From: Lachnospiraceae bacterium
GTDB taxonomy: Bacteria; Bacillota; Clostridia; Lachnospirales; Lachnospiraceae
NCBI GenBank assembly: GCA_017432565.1
Contig: JAFRIW010000056.1
Coordinates: forward strand, 209,467-273,466
Direction of reading: 5' to 3'
DNA: 64,000 nt
A model generated the notes under the pieces. The model was not told the DNA's origin and ran no database searches. It saw only the letters and a program-made list of their open reading frames with translations. Positions 17,150 to 25,251 of this stretch are shown here, in pieces; the first letter of the stretch is position 1, and the number at the start of each line of letters is the position of its first letter. The translations under genes were made by a program, and so were the position numbers.

Positions 17150-19675
17150 ATGGAGAGCGATCATATTCGTTTTGTGACACCTTCGGACTGGAAGGTGGAA
17201 TGGTGCGACCGGGGACTTCCGCAGGGGGTTCTGCCGGCGGAGTCGGAGGATCCTGTCCCGGCTTCTGTCCCCGGGGCTGTGCAGTATGACCTGATTGCTG
17301 CCGGGCGCCTGAAAAATCCTTACGCCTGTACGCAGAATGCACTGGATGCGGCCTGGGTCGCAAAAAACGACTGGATCTGCCGCGCCGTGCTGGACCTGTC
17401 CGGATTCCCGCAGAAAGAACTGGTCACGACAGAGCCGGAGCTGTGCTTTGAGGGAGTGGATACCTTCTCGGAGATCTGGGTCAACGGCGTCCTGATCGGA
17501 AAGACAGAGAACGCGTACCGGGTTTATCGTTTTCCTGTTCCGGAGGGAGTGCTGATCCGCGGACGGAATGTGCTGTGTGTGCGCCTGTTCAATCATGATG
17601 GCGCCATTGCGGACAAGCGGGCAGCGGCGGAGCGGCTGCACCGCGACGGTCTGACCGAGGGGCTGCTGGGAAAAGCGTTGATCAGGAGATATCAGCGCAG
17701 CTTCTATGCGAGCTCCAGTCTTCTGAACCTCGGCACAGGCGTGCTGGGAATCGGGATCAACCGGCCGGTATACCTGAAGCTTTACCGGGATGCGGCGATT
17801 GAAGAAATTGTCTTCAGGACGACCGATCTGACGGAAAACGGTGCCTGTGCGGAGCTCCTGGCCACTGTGAGAGGAAATGCGGAAGGCTGCAGGTTCAGCG
17901 CAGAGCTGCGGGACCGCAGCGGCCGCACCGTCTTCCGGAAAGCGTGGCCTGCACAGAGAGAGGAAGGCTGTGCGGTAATCGTGCCCAAAGCCCGGCTCTG
18001 GTGGCCGAACGGCTACGGCGAGCCCTACCTGTATGAGCTGCGGGTGAAGCTGCTTGCCGGAGACGGAACGGTACTGGATGAGCGGAAGACGCAGGCCGGC
18101 TTCCGGACGGTGGAGCTGATCCGCCGCGGCGCGCGGGGTGAGAAGACCTTTTTCTTCAGAGTCAACGGCAAAGAGATTTTCGTCCGCGGCGAGAACTATG
18201 TCCCGATGGACTATATCAAGGTCTACGCGGATCCGGATAAATACAGGCGGCTTTTCATCCTCCTGAAGGATCAGGGCATCAACCTGCTCCGGATGTGGGG
18301 CGGCGGCGCGGTAGAGAGCGATGAGTTCTATCAGTTTCTCGACCGGAACGGGATCCTGCTCTGGCAGGACTTCTTCCTGCACAGCAACGTCTATCCGGAC
18401 TATGATGAGGCGTTCTGCGACAATTTCCGGAAAGAGTGTGAAGGAATTCTGCGCCGGGTGCGGCAGCACACCTGCCTTGCGCTGATCTGCGGCGGAAACG
18501 AGCTGCTGGAAGGCTGGGATGAGTGGGGCTGGAAACAGGAAATGGACCGGCCTTACGGCATCCGGCTGTCGGAGTCCATGCTGCCCGCACTCGCACAGCA
18601 GCTCTGCCCGGATATTCCCTATATCGTGAATTCGCCGCATGGCGGAAAATGGCCGCAGTCCCCGGTGGAGGGAGAGTGCCACAGCTGGGGAAATTATTAC
18701 AACGCACTGAAGGATCCGCTGTTTGTGACAGAGACCTGCTGGACCACCGAGAGCTATTCCAGACCGCAGACACTTCAGAAGGTGATGGATCTGCCGGTCG
18801 ATGAGTATGCGGGAACCGGCTGGCCGGACCGGTGGAAGAAGACGACATCCCTCCCGCTGTATTTAAAGCTTCCTTTCAGCAGCTGGTTTGAATACGGAAG
18901 CCTGCGGGAATATCTGCACGCACTTGAAGTCGAACAGGCCCGCGCCGATTATTCGGCTCTCGGAAGTTTCCGCTTCCACAGTCCGTCGAACCGCGGCATT
19001 ATCTACTGGAGCATGAACAAGGGCGGGCCGCTTTTTCAGTTTGGCTGTGTCGATTACGATCTGCTGCCGCTGAAGAGCTATTACGTGGTCAAGCGACTCT
19101 TCAGGGATGTGGCAGTTCAGACATACAGAGATATGAACACCTTCCGCACGGCTGTCTCCGTACACGGGAAGGGAAGCGGATCGGCTCTGATCCGGGCGGT
19201 GATCATGGATACCGACGGCCGCATCTATGAAGAAGCTTCGAAACGCATAAGAATTAACGCCGGACAGACCAGGCAGCTGGATCTGCTGAAAACGGATTAT
19301 TCGGATATCACGGACAGGACTGCGCAGTTTGTCTGCTGCAGTGTCACTGTCGGGAAAAAGGTCGAGACGGAGGACGTGCTGCTGCTGTGCCCGATCTCGG
19401 AACTGCAGGTCAGGGAGCCTGATTTTGCCGTTTCCGCTCAGAAGATCGGAACACAACCCGGCAGATGGCAGCTGCATCTGACCGCTTCCGCCTTCGCGGC
19501 GATGCTGGAGATCGAGAGCCCCGGCCCGGTCGTGTGCAGCGACAATGCTTGCCTTGTGATGCCGGGACAGGAATATGTATTTGAAATCACGCAGATGGAT
19601 GACCGTGACAGCCTGGATCTGGAAATCGGATCCCTGGGATGCCGGCGGCACAGATACCATTTTGAGGAACAGTAA
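17150..19675 (+). CDS. Beta-mannosidase-like glycoside hydrolase family 2 enzyme
   Basis: 841 residues in typical GH2 order: sugar-binding domain (VPGAVQYDLIAAGRLKNPY), immunoglobulin-like domain (YGEPYLYELRV) and TIM barrel. The acid/base is Glu451 in CGGNELLEGW, and the likely nucleophile is Glu528 in FVTETCW. NLLRMWGGG and LLWQDFF are characteristic of beta-mannosidases rather than beta-galactosidases or glucuronidases. There is no signal peptide, so it works in the cytoplasm on an imported oligosaccharide or glycoside, releasing mannose from a beta-linkage. Its ribosome site (GAGGGGAGC) is 22 bases after the previous gene, in the same transcript as the dehydrogenase and the radical dehydratase. 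Confidence 0.9.
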   Translation: MESDHIRFVTPSDWKVEWCDRGLPQGVLPAESEDPVPASVPGAVQYDLIAAGRLKNPYACTQNALDAAWVAKNDWICRAVLDLSGFPQKELVTTEPELCFEGVDTFSEIWVNGVLIGKTENAYRVYRFPVPEGVLIRGRNVLCVRLFNHDGAIADKRAAAERLHRDGLTEGLLGKALIRRYQRSFYASSSLLNLGTGVLGIGINRPVYLKLYRDAAIEEIVFRTTDLTENGACAELLATVRGNAEGCRFSAELRDRSGRTVFRKAWPAQREEGCAVIVPKARLWWPNGYGEPYLYELRVKLLAGDGTVLDERKTQAGFRTVELIRRGARGEKTFFFRVNGKEIFVRGENYVPMDYIKVYADPDKYRRLFILLKDQGINLLRMWGGGAVESDEFYQFLDRNGILLWQDFFLHSNVYPDYDEAFCDNFRKECEGILRRVRQHTCLALICGGNELLEGWDEWGWKQEMDRPYGIRLSESMLPALAQQLCPDIPYIVNSPHGGKWPQSPVEGECHSWGNYYNALKDPLFVTETCWTTESYSRPQTLQKVMDLPVDEYAGTGWPDRWKKTTSLPLYLKLPFSSWFEYGSLREYLHALEVEQARADYSALGSFRFHSPSNRGIIYWSMNKGGPLFQFGCVDYDLLPLKSYYVVKRLFRDVAVQTYRDMNTFRTAVSVHGKGSGSALIRAVIMDTDGRIYEEASKRIRINAGQTRQLDLLKTDYSDITDRTAQFVCCSVTVGKKVETEDVLLLCPISELQVREPDFAVSAQKIGTQPGRWQLHLTASAFAAMLEIESPGPVVCSDNACLVMPGQEYVFEITQMDDRDSLDLEIGSLGCRRHRYHFEEQ

Positions 19676-19705
19676 AAAGGGATAAGGAAGTAAGGAGGAA
19701 CAGAT

Positions 19706-21184
19706 ATGGCACTGATGACTGCGAAGGAATATGTGGACAGCCTGAGAAAGCTGAATACCAGGGTATATATGTTCGGCAAGCGGGTGGAGAATTTTGTGGA
19801 TCACCCGATCATCCGTCCGTCCATCAATTCCATTGCGATGACTTACGCGCTGGCACAGCAGGATGAGTACAGGGATATCATGACCGCTTACTCGGAGCTG
19901 ACCGGGACCCGCGTGAACCGTTTCTGCCATCTTCATCAGAGCACGGAAGATCTGATGAATAAGGTTAAGATGCAGCGCCTGCTCGGACAGAAGACCGGCG
20001 CATGCTTCCAGCGGTGTGTCGGCATGGACGCCATCAATGCGGTCTGGTCGACGACCTATGAGGTGGATCAGAAATACGGGACACCGTATCATGAGAGATT
20101 CCGGCAGTACCTGAAGTACGTTCAGGAGAACGATCTGACCGTCGACGGTGCCATGACCGATCCGAAGGGTGACCGCGGTCTGCCGCCTTCAAAGCAGGCG
20201 GATCCGGACATGTTTCTGCACATTGTCGAAAAGAACGAGAAGGGCATCATTGTCAACGGAGCCAAAGCCCACCAGACCGGCGCCGTCAATTCCCATGAGC
20301 ATCTGATCATGCCCACCCAGGCGATGAAGGAAGAAGATAAAGCTTATGCCGTCTCCTTCGCCGTCCCGGCGGATGCCGAGGGCATTACGATGATTTACGG
20401 CCGTCAGTCCTGCGACACCAGAAAGCTGGAAGGAAGCGGATGCATGGACTGCGGCAACTGCAAGTTCGGCGGACAGGAAGCGCTGGTCGTTTTCGACCAT
20501 GTCTTTGTCCCGTGGGACCGGGTCTTCCTCTGCGAGGAATATGAGTTTGCCGGTATGCTGGTCGAGCGCTTTGCCGGATATCACAGGCAGAGTTACGGCG
20601 GATGCAAGGTCGGCGTGGGCGATGTCCTGATCGGTGCGGCAGCCCTTGCGGCGGAGGCAAACGGAGCCGCGAAGGCCTCGCACATCAAGGACAAGCTGAT
20701 CGAGATGACGCACCTGAATGAAACGCTGTATTCCTGCGGCATCGCCTGTTCCGCGCTCGGTCACGAGACGGCGGCCGGCAATTATGAGATCGACAACCTG
20801 CTCGCAAATGTCTGTAAGCAGAATGTGACACGGTTCCCGTACGAGATCGCCCGGCTGGCGGAGGACATCGCAGGCGGTCTGATGGTGACGATGCCGTCGC
20901 AGGCAGATTTTGACTCGGAGGAGACCGGAGAATACTGCAGGAAATACTTCCGCGGACAGGCAGGAATGGACACGATGGACCGCATGAAGGTCCTGCGGCT
21001 GATCGAGAATCTGACGCTTGGAACGGCGGCGGTCGGCTACCGCACCGAATCCATGCACGGCGCGGGCAGTCCGCAGGCCCAGAGGATCATGATCTCCAGG
21101 CAGTGGGATATCGAGGAAAAGAAGAATTACGCAAGGCGCCTTGCGGGAATCGGAACAGCCGGGGATGCCGGAGAAGAGCTTTAA
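19706..21184 (+). CDS. abfD: 4-hydroxybutyryl-CoA dehydratase-type radical flavoenzyme
   Basis: 492 residues of the 4-hydroxyphenylacetate 3-hydroxylase/4-hydroxybutyryl-CoA dehydratase family. All four ligands of the unusual [4Fe-4S] cluster are present at the expected places: Cys100 and Cys104 in GACFQRC, and His293 and Cys300 in HRQSYGGC. They match C99, C103, H292 and C299 of the Clostridium aminobutyricum enzyme with a one-residue shift, and Thr191 and Tyr297 also fit (reference numbers recalled). Monooxygenase members lack these ligands. The known reaction takes 4-hydroxybutyryl-CoA to crotonyl-CoA through a ketyl radical with FAD. No CoA-transferase or 4-hydroxybutyrate dehydrogenase is nearby, so the real substrate is open. 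Strong AAGGAGG ribosome site. Confidence 0.88.
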   Translation: MALMTAKEYVDSLRKLNTRVYMFGKRVENFVDHPIIRPSINSIAMTYALAQQDEYRDIMTAYSELTGTRVNRFCHLHQSTEDLMNKVKMQRLLGQKTGACFQRCVGMDAINAVWSTTYEVDQKYGTPYHERFRQYLKYVQENDLTVDGAMTDPKGDRGLPPSKQADPDMFLHIVEKNEKGIIVNGAKAHQTGAVNSHEHLIMPTQAMKEEDKAYAVSFAVPADAEGITMIYGRQSCDTRKLEGSGCMDCGNCKFGGQEALVVFDHVFVPWDRVFLCEEYEFAGMLVERFAGYHRQSYGGCKVGVGDVLIGAAALAAEANGAAKASHIKDKLIEMTHLNETLYSCGIACSALGHETAAGNYEIDNLLANVCKQNVTRFPYEIARLAEDIAGGLMVTMPSQADFDSEETGEYCRKYFRGQAGMDTMDRMKVLRLIENLTLGTAAVGYRTESMHGAGSPQAQRIMISRQWDIEEKKNYARRLAGIGTAGDAGEEL

Positions 21185-21214
21185 GGAAGATTCTGCGGGA
21201 CAGGGAGGTGCGGT

Positions 21215-21634
21215 ATGATATCGATCGGACAGAAAGCATCTTTTTCCAAAACCATCAGCGAGAGTGACGTCTATCTCTTTGCCGGGATCACCGGCGACCT
21301 GAATCCGCTGCACGTCAATGAGGCGGCAGCCCGGAAAATGATGTTCGGGAAGCGGATTGCCCACGGCATGCTGACGAGTTCGTTTATTTCGACCGTGATC
21401 GCTTCTTCGCTGCCGGGGCCGGGGACGATCTATATGGAGCAGAACAGCCGGTTTCTCGCACCGGTCTATCTGGGCGACACCATCACGGCCTGTGTCGAGG
21501 TCGAGGAGCTGCTGCCGCGCGGAAAAGCAAGACTGCGTACACAGGTCTTCAATCAGGACGGCAAACTGGTGGTGGACGGAACCGCGCTGGTGAAGCTGCC
21601 GAAGGAAGAGCAGGCTGCGGAGGATCAGTCATGA
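21215..21634 (+). CDS. MaoC-like (R)-specific enoyl-CoA hydratase
   Basis: Single hot-dog domain of 139 residues, the length of PhaJ-type hydratases. The hydratase-2 motif is seen as FAGITGDLNPLHVNE with Asp28 and His33, the same five-residue spacing as the catalytic pair of PhaJ, followed by RIAHGML. It would add water to a trans-2-enoyl-CoA to give an (R)-3-hydroxyacyl-CoA. Following the crotonyl-CoA-forming dehydratase gene by 30 bases, it is a natural next step. The product stereochemistry would not suit classical (S)-specific Hbd. It overlaps the next gene by ATGA (21631-21634). Ribosome site GGGAGG. Confidence 0.9.
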   Translation: MISIGQKASFSKTISESDVYLFAGITGDLNPLHVNEAAARKMMFGKRIAHGMLTSSFISTVIASSLPGPGTIYMEQNSRFLAPVYLGDTITACVEVEELLPRGKARLRTQVFNQDGKLVVDGTALVKLPKEEQAAEDQS

Positions 21635-22416
21635 AGATCGGATGTTCGGTTTTTGACAACAATGAGATCCGGATGGCGAAGGAAGCGGGATATGAGTACA
21701 TCGAGCTGAAGGGAAAGCTTCTCTATGCCATGTCCGGCGATGAGGCACAGGAGACGGCGCGCACCCTCGTGGAGACCGGTCTCGAGGCCTACGGCATCAA
21801 CGCCTACTGCGGTCCGGAGCTTCAGATGATCGGGCCGGGGTACGATCCGGCGGCAGCAAGACGCTACGCGGAGAAGCTCGCCGACCGCACGGCACCGCTC
21901 GGGACGAAAATGATCGGGATCGGTTCGCCCGCGTCCCGCCGTCTGCCGCAGGGAGCGTCAAAAGAGGCGCGGGCTGATGCTTCCGGACAGCTGCGGGAGT
22001 TCCTGCAGATCACGGCGGAGGTGTTTGCGCCTTTCGGAATTACGGTCTGTCTGGAGCCGCTGGCGCCGGTGTTCTGCAATTTCGTCAACACCGCCTCGGA
22101 GGCGGCGCAGATCATCGGACAGGCCGGCTGTGACAATCTCGGGATCGTCATCGATTATTACAGTATGGAGCTTGCCGGCGAGAAAGAAGAGGAATGGATG
22201 CCGTATTTTGACCTGATCCGGCATGCACACACCTCCGACGACGACAGGGATCCGTACCGGCGCACGTACCTGTTCCCGGAAAAGGAAACAGTCCATCAGG
22301 AGAGGATCCGGCGGCTTCTGGCGGCGGGGTATCAGGGAAATCTGACACTCGAGATGGATCTGCCGGCTGATGCGGCGAAGGCGGCGCAGAGTTTCCGGAT
22401 TCTGAGCGGCTTCTGA
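21631..22416 (+). CDS. Sugar phosphate isomerase/epimerase family TIM barrel
   Basis: 261-residue xylose isomerase-like TIM barrel and last gene of the catabolic run. Metal-type residues are visible in YIELKG, TVCLEPLAP (Glu), GIVIDYYSM (Asp), IRHAHTSD (His) and LTLEMDLP (Glu). Members include hydroxypyruvate isomerase, tagatose/psicose epimerases, inosose dehydratase and keto-glucoside-acting enzymes, and the substrate cannot be fixed here. It is not a near copy of the TIM barrel at the left edge. It starts within the MaoC stop codon (ATGA) and is followed 58 bases later by a clear terminator. Confidence 0.85.
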   Translation: MKIGCSVFDNNEIRMAKEAGYEYIELKGKLLYAMSGDEAQETARTLVETGLEAYGINAYCGPELQMIGPGYDPAAARRYAEKLADRTAPLGTKMIGIGSPASRRLPQGASKEARADASGQLREFLQITAEVFAPFGITVCLEPLAPVFCNFVNTASEAAQIIGQAGCDNLGIVIDYYSMELAGEKEEEWMPYFDLIRHAHTSDDDRDPYRRTYLFPEKETVHQERIRRLLAAGYQGNLTLEMDLPADAAKAAQSFRILSGF

Positions 22417-22443
22417 AAACAGAAGCGGATTTCATTGATTTTA

Positions 22444-22473
22444 TTCAAATCATTGTGCAAAAAGGGATATAAT
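22444..22473 (+). promoter_or_regulatory. Candidate promoter for yfhO
   Basis: A perfect TATAAT at 22468-22473 has TTCAAA at 22444-22449, 18 bases upstream. Transcription would start inside the terminator hairpin that ends the previous operon, so the new transcript would not carry the full hairpin. This gives a compact hand-over from one unit to the next. Confidence 0.45.
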
Positions 22474-22474
22474 A

Positions 22475-22502
22475 GGACTGCAATATTGCAGTCCTTCTTT
22501 TT
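22475..22502 (+). terminator. Terminator of the catabolic locus
   Basis: GGACTGCAAT is followed at once by ATTGCAGTCC, a perfect 20-base palindrome at 22475-22494, then TTCTTTTT. This is a textbook intrinsic terminator and marks the right end of the roughly 22 kb accessory locus. Confidence 0.88.
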
Positions 22503-22531
22503 GGGCAGAAAATACGGCGGATGATGACAGT

Positions 22532-25045
22532 ATGATCTGTCACGCGGATCAGACCATGAAACAGAACGGGAAGACAATTGCATATACGGCAATTCTGTCG
22601 TTTCTTCTCCCGACGGTGATCCTGTCGGCTGTCTTCGCTTATCTGAAAATCACGCCCTTCGGAAACCGCACACTCCTGGTGAAGGATATGGCATGGCAGT
22701 ATCTGGCGGTTTACGGGTATTACCGGCGCGTCTTTCACGGCAGCGAGGATTTCTTTTATTCCCTGAGCATGGGGCCGGGCGGGGGCACCATCGGCCTTTT
22801 CGCCTACCTGCTGACGAGTCCGCTTCTGATTCCGCTGATCTTTGTAAAGCCGACCTCCTTCGCGACTGCGATCTCTCTCATGTGTCTTCTGAAGGCGGGA
22901 CTTTGCGGTCTTTCCTTCAGCCTGTTCGGGCTGTTTCACAAGGCAGACAGCGGTGACTGTGAGGCGTGTGCCGCGCCGTCTGCGGTGCGTATTCTCTCCG
23001 CAGCGGTCCTTTCCTGCTGTTATGCGCTGTGCGCCTACGCCCTTGCCAATATTTACAACACGTTCTGGATCGATGTGGTGGCGATCTTTCCGCTGCTCGC
23101 GCTGTGCCACGAGCGGATGATGGAGAAGGAAGCACGCTTTTCGGGAAAATGGACAATCCTGTATGTGCTGTGTACGGCCGGCACCCTGTATCTGAACTAT
23201 TATATTGCCTTTATGGCACTTCTGTTTATCGCGATCCGCACACTGATGATCAGCACGGGTCTGAGGAGTATGGTCCGGTGCCTTCTGTCAACACTGCTGG
23301 GGGCAGGGCTGGTGATGGCGCTCATGCTGCCGACGGGACTCTCCGTGTTCGGCAGTGCCAAGGACACCTCGATCATGGAAGATCCGACCCAGGGCGCTTA
23401 TGTCGCCCCCTGGCGGATTCTGGTGAAGCTCCTTCCCGGGCAATACAATATACACGATCTTTTTTCGGGACTTCCGAATATTTACTGCGGTCTGATCCCT
23501 GTGGCGCTCACGGCAGTCTATCTGTTTTCAAAACGGATCGGACTGCGCAGAAAGCTGATGAATCTCCTGATGCTCGGGATTCTGCTTCTGTCCTGCTCAG
23601 TGGACGGACTGAACCTGATCTGGCATGTCGGGATGCAGCCGTCCGGCTATCTGTATCGCTATTCTTTCCTGATCAGCTTTATGATTCTGCTGTGCGCGCA
23701 GGAAGTGCAGTCCGCATTCTTTCAAAGGCACAATGAGACGCCAGCCGCCCGGCCGTCCGGGCTTCGTGCGGCGGCTGTCGGGGCGCTTTGTGCCCTGCAG
23801 CTGACGGGACTTGTTCTGAACACAAACCATTATCTTTCCGTGCTGGAGGAGACGGAAGTACCCTCGATGGAGACGATCACCATGCAGATCAATGCCAGGT
23901 CTCAGCTCTGGGAGTCTCTCAGGAACCTGGATCCCGGCTTCTATCGCGCGGAGGCTGTCGTGCCGTTTTCGGAAAATGACCCTCTGATGTACGGATACTG
24001 CGGAATCCGGCATTACAGCTCCATTCAGCAGACGGACGTGCGGAATTTCCTGATCCGGCTCGGATTCAACGACACCGGCCTCTATACAACTTATACACCT
24101 CAGAATACATACACCGCAGATGTGCTTCTTGGACTGAAATACTGTGCCCATCCGGATCACATGGAGAAGAATGAGGGAGTTCTTCCGCTGGCCTATGTGA
24201 CAGACTTAAAGAGCGCTGCGAATCAGAAGGATGTGGAGCAGGCGGAAGAGAGAAGGAAAGAATTGCTGGAGGGACGGCTCGGCTCGGACGGCGATCCCTT
24301 CCTGACGGCACAGTCCCTTCTGTCGGAAGCGGCCGGAATAACCGGAGAAGCCGCAGCTCCCCAGGTCTTTTACCGGCCTGAGGTTCTGTCTTCCGGGGAC
24401 AATACTTACAGACTGAAAATGACCCGGACCGGGGCGCTTTATCTGTTTATTGAGGGCACGAACGAGAACCCGCAGAACATCCTTGTGCACGTGGACGGGA
24501 CGGAGAAGGGCGTCTTCGGAAACAACGTCTGCAGGGAAGTGATCCGGCTCGGAGAGTATCGGGAAGGAGATACGGTTGAAATAGAACTGTCCAACCTGTC
24601 TGAGCCCTGGCCGGAAGAAAAAGTTCTGTTTGTTTCGGAGGACACGGAAGAGGTGGACCGGGCGACACAGTCCGCCCGGGAGCACGAAGCCGCGATACAG
24701 ATGCACACATCGTCGCATCTGACCATCACGGCGAACGCGGAAGATATGCAGATTCCGGAGCTCGCGGTTCTGCTTCCGTATGATACAAACTGGCAGTGCC
24801 GCGTAAACGGTAAGCGGCAGGAGACGGAGCGGTTTCTGGGAGAATTCATGAAGATCCGGCTCCCGGCTTCCAGGGAAAAGGTCACGGTTGATCTGAAATA
24901 CCGGCCCGCCGGACTGTATGCAGGCTGTGCTGTCTCGCTCCTGTGCTTTGCGGTTCTTGCGGTCCTGCTTCTTGGCGGAGCCGGCCTGATCAGACTGCCG
25001 GACAGAGAATACGGGAATAAAAGAAGAGAGAGGATGAAATCATGA
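22532..25045 (+). CDS. yfhO: YfhO family membrane protein
   Basis: Large integral membrane protein of 837 residues. Many transmembrane helices occupy the first 420 or so residues (ILSFLLPTVILSAVFAYL onward) with the family motif DMAWQYLAVYGYYR and the GGGTIGLFAYLLTSPLL loop. A large extracytoplasmic domain follows and a final helix lies near residue 800 (AGCAVSLLCFAVLAVLLLGG). YfhO proteins resemble GT-C glycosyltransferases and in Bacillus and Listeria take part in glycosylation of cell-wall or lipoteichoic polymers. The start is uncertain: ATG 22532 has a weak site and ATG 22556 is the alternative. It overlaps the small membrane protein gene by four bases. Confidence 0.88.
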   Translation: MICHADQTMKQNGKTIAYTAILSFLLPTVILSAVFAYLKITPFGNRTLLVKDMAWQYLAVYGYYRRVFHGSEDFFYSLSMGPGGGTIGLFAYLLTSPLLIPLIFVKPTSFATAISLMCLLKAGLCGLSFSLFGLFHKADSGDCEACAAPSAVRILSAAVLSCCYALCAYALANIYNTFWIDVVAIFPLLALCHERMMEKEARFSGKWTILYVLCTAGTLYLNYYIAFMALLFIAIRTLMISTGLRSMVRCLLSTLLGAGLVMALMLPTGLSVFGSAKDTSIMEDPTQGAYVAPWRILVKLLPGQYNIHDLFSGLPNIYCGLIPVALTAVYLFSKRIGLRRKLMNLLMLGILLLSCSVDGLNLIWHVGMQPSGYLYRYSFLISFMILLCAQEVQSAFFQRHNETPAARPSGLRAAAVGALCALQLTGLVLNTNHYLSVLEETEVPSMETITMQINARSQLWESLRNLDPGFYRAEAVVPFSENDPLMYGYCGIRHYSSIQQTDVRNFLIRLGFNDTGLYTTYTPQNTYTADVLLGLKYCAHPDHMEKNEGVLPLAYVTDLKSAANQKDVEQAEERRKELLEGRLGSDGDPFLTAQSLLSEAAGITGEAAAPQVFYRPEVLSSGDNTYRLKMTRTGALYLFIEGTNENPQNILVHVDGTEKGVFGNNVCREVIRLGEYREGDTVEIELSNLSEPWPEEKVLFVSEDTEEVDRATQSAREHEAAIQMHTSSHLTITANAEDMQIPELAVLLPYDTNWQCRVNGKRQETERFLGEFMKIRLPASREKVTVDLKYRPAGLYAGCAVSLLCFAVLAVLLLGGAGLIRLPDREYGNKRRERMKS

Positions 25046-25251
25046 ACAGTGATCCGAAATATACACTTGGCTTTATCGGACTTGCCATCACGGCGATCCT
25101 GGCGGTTCTGAAGCTGACCGGCGTTCTGCAGATCAGCTGGTTCGTCGTTTTTCTTCCGATCATCGCCGCCTTGGTGATTGTCTTAATGCTGTTCGCATTT
25201 CTGCTGGCCGCATTGTTCTATAAAGACGACAATAAAGACGACAAGTCCTGA
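25042..25251 (+). CDS. Small two-helix membrane protein
   Basis: 69 residues with two hydrophobic helices (LGFIGLAITAILAVLKLTGV and WFVVFLPIIAALVIVLMLFA) and a highly charged tail KDDNKDDKS. I do not recognise a named family. Its ATGA overlap with yfhO (25042-25045) and the AGAGAGG ribosome site inside yfhO support real translation, so it may act with YfhO in envelope glycosylation. Its 3' end overlaps the end of aroA on the other strand by 34 bases, and I see no terminator between the two convergent genes. Confidence 0.7.
   Translation: MNSDPKYTLGFIGLAITAILAVLKLTGVLQISWFVVFLPIIAALVIVLMLFAFLLAALFYKDDNKDDKS

Noticed and set aside
9922..21634. A classical crotonyl-CoA to butyrate pathway
   Set aside because: No thiolase, acyl-CoA dehydrogenase, Etf, CoA-transferase or butyrate kinase is present, MaoC would give the (R) product, and the dehydrogenase looks closer to gulonate dehydrogenase.
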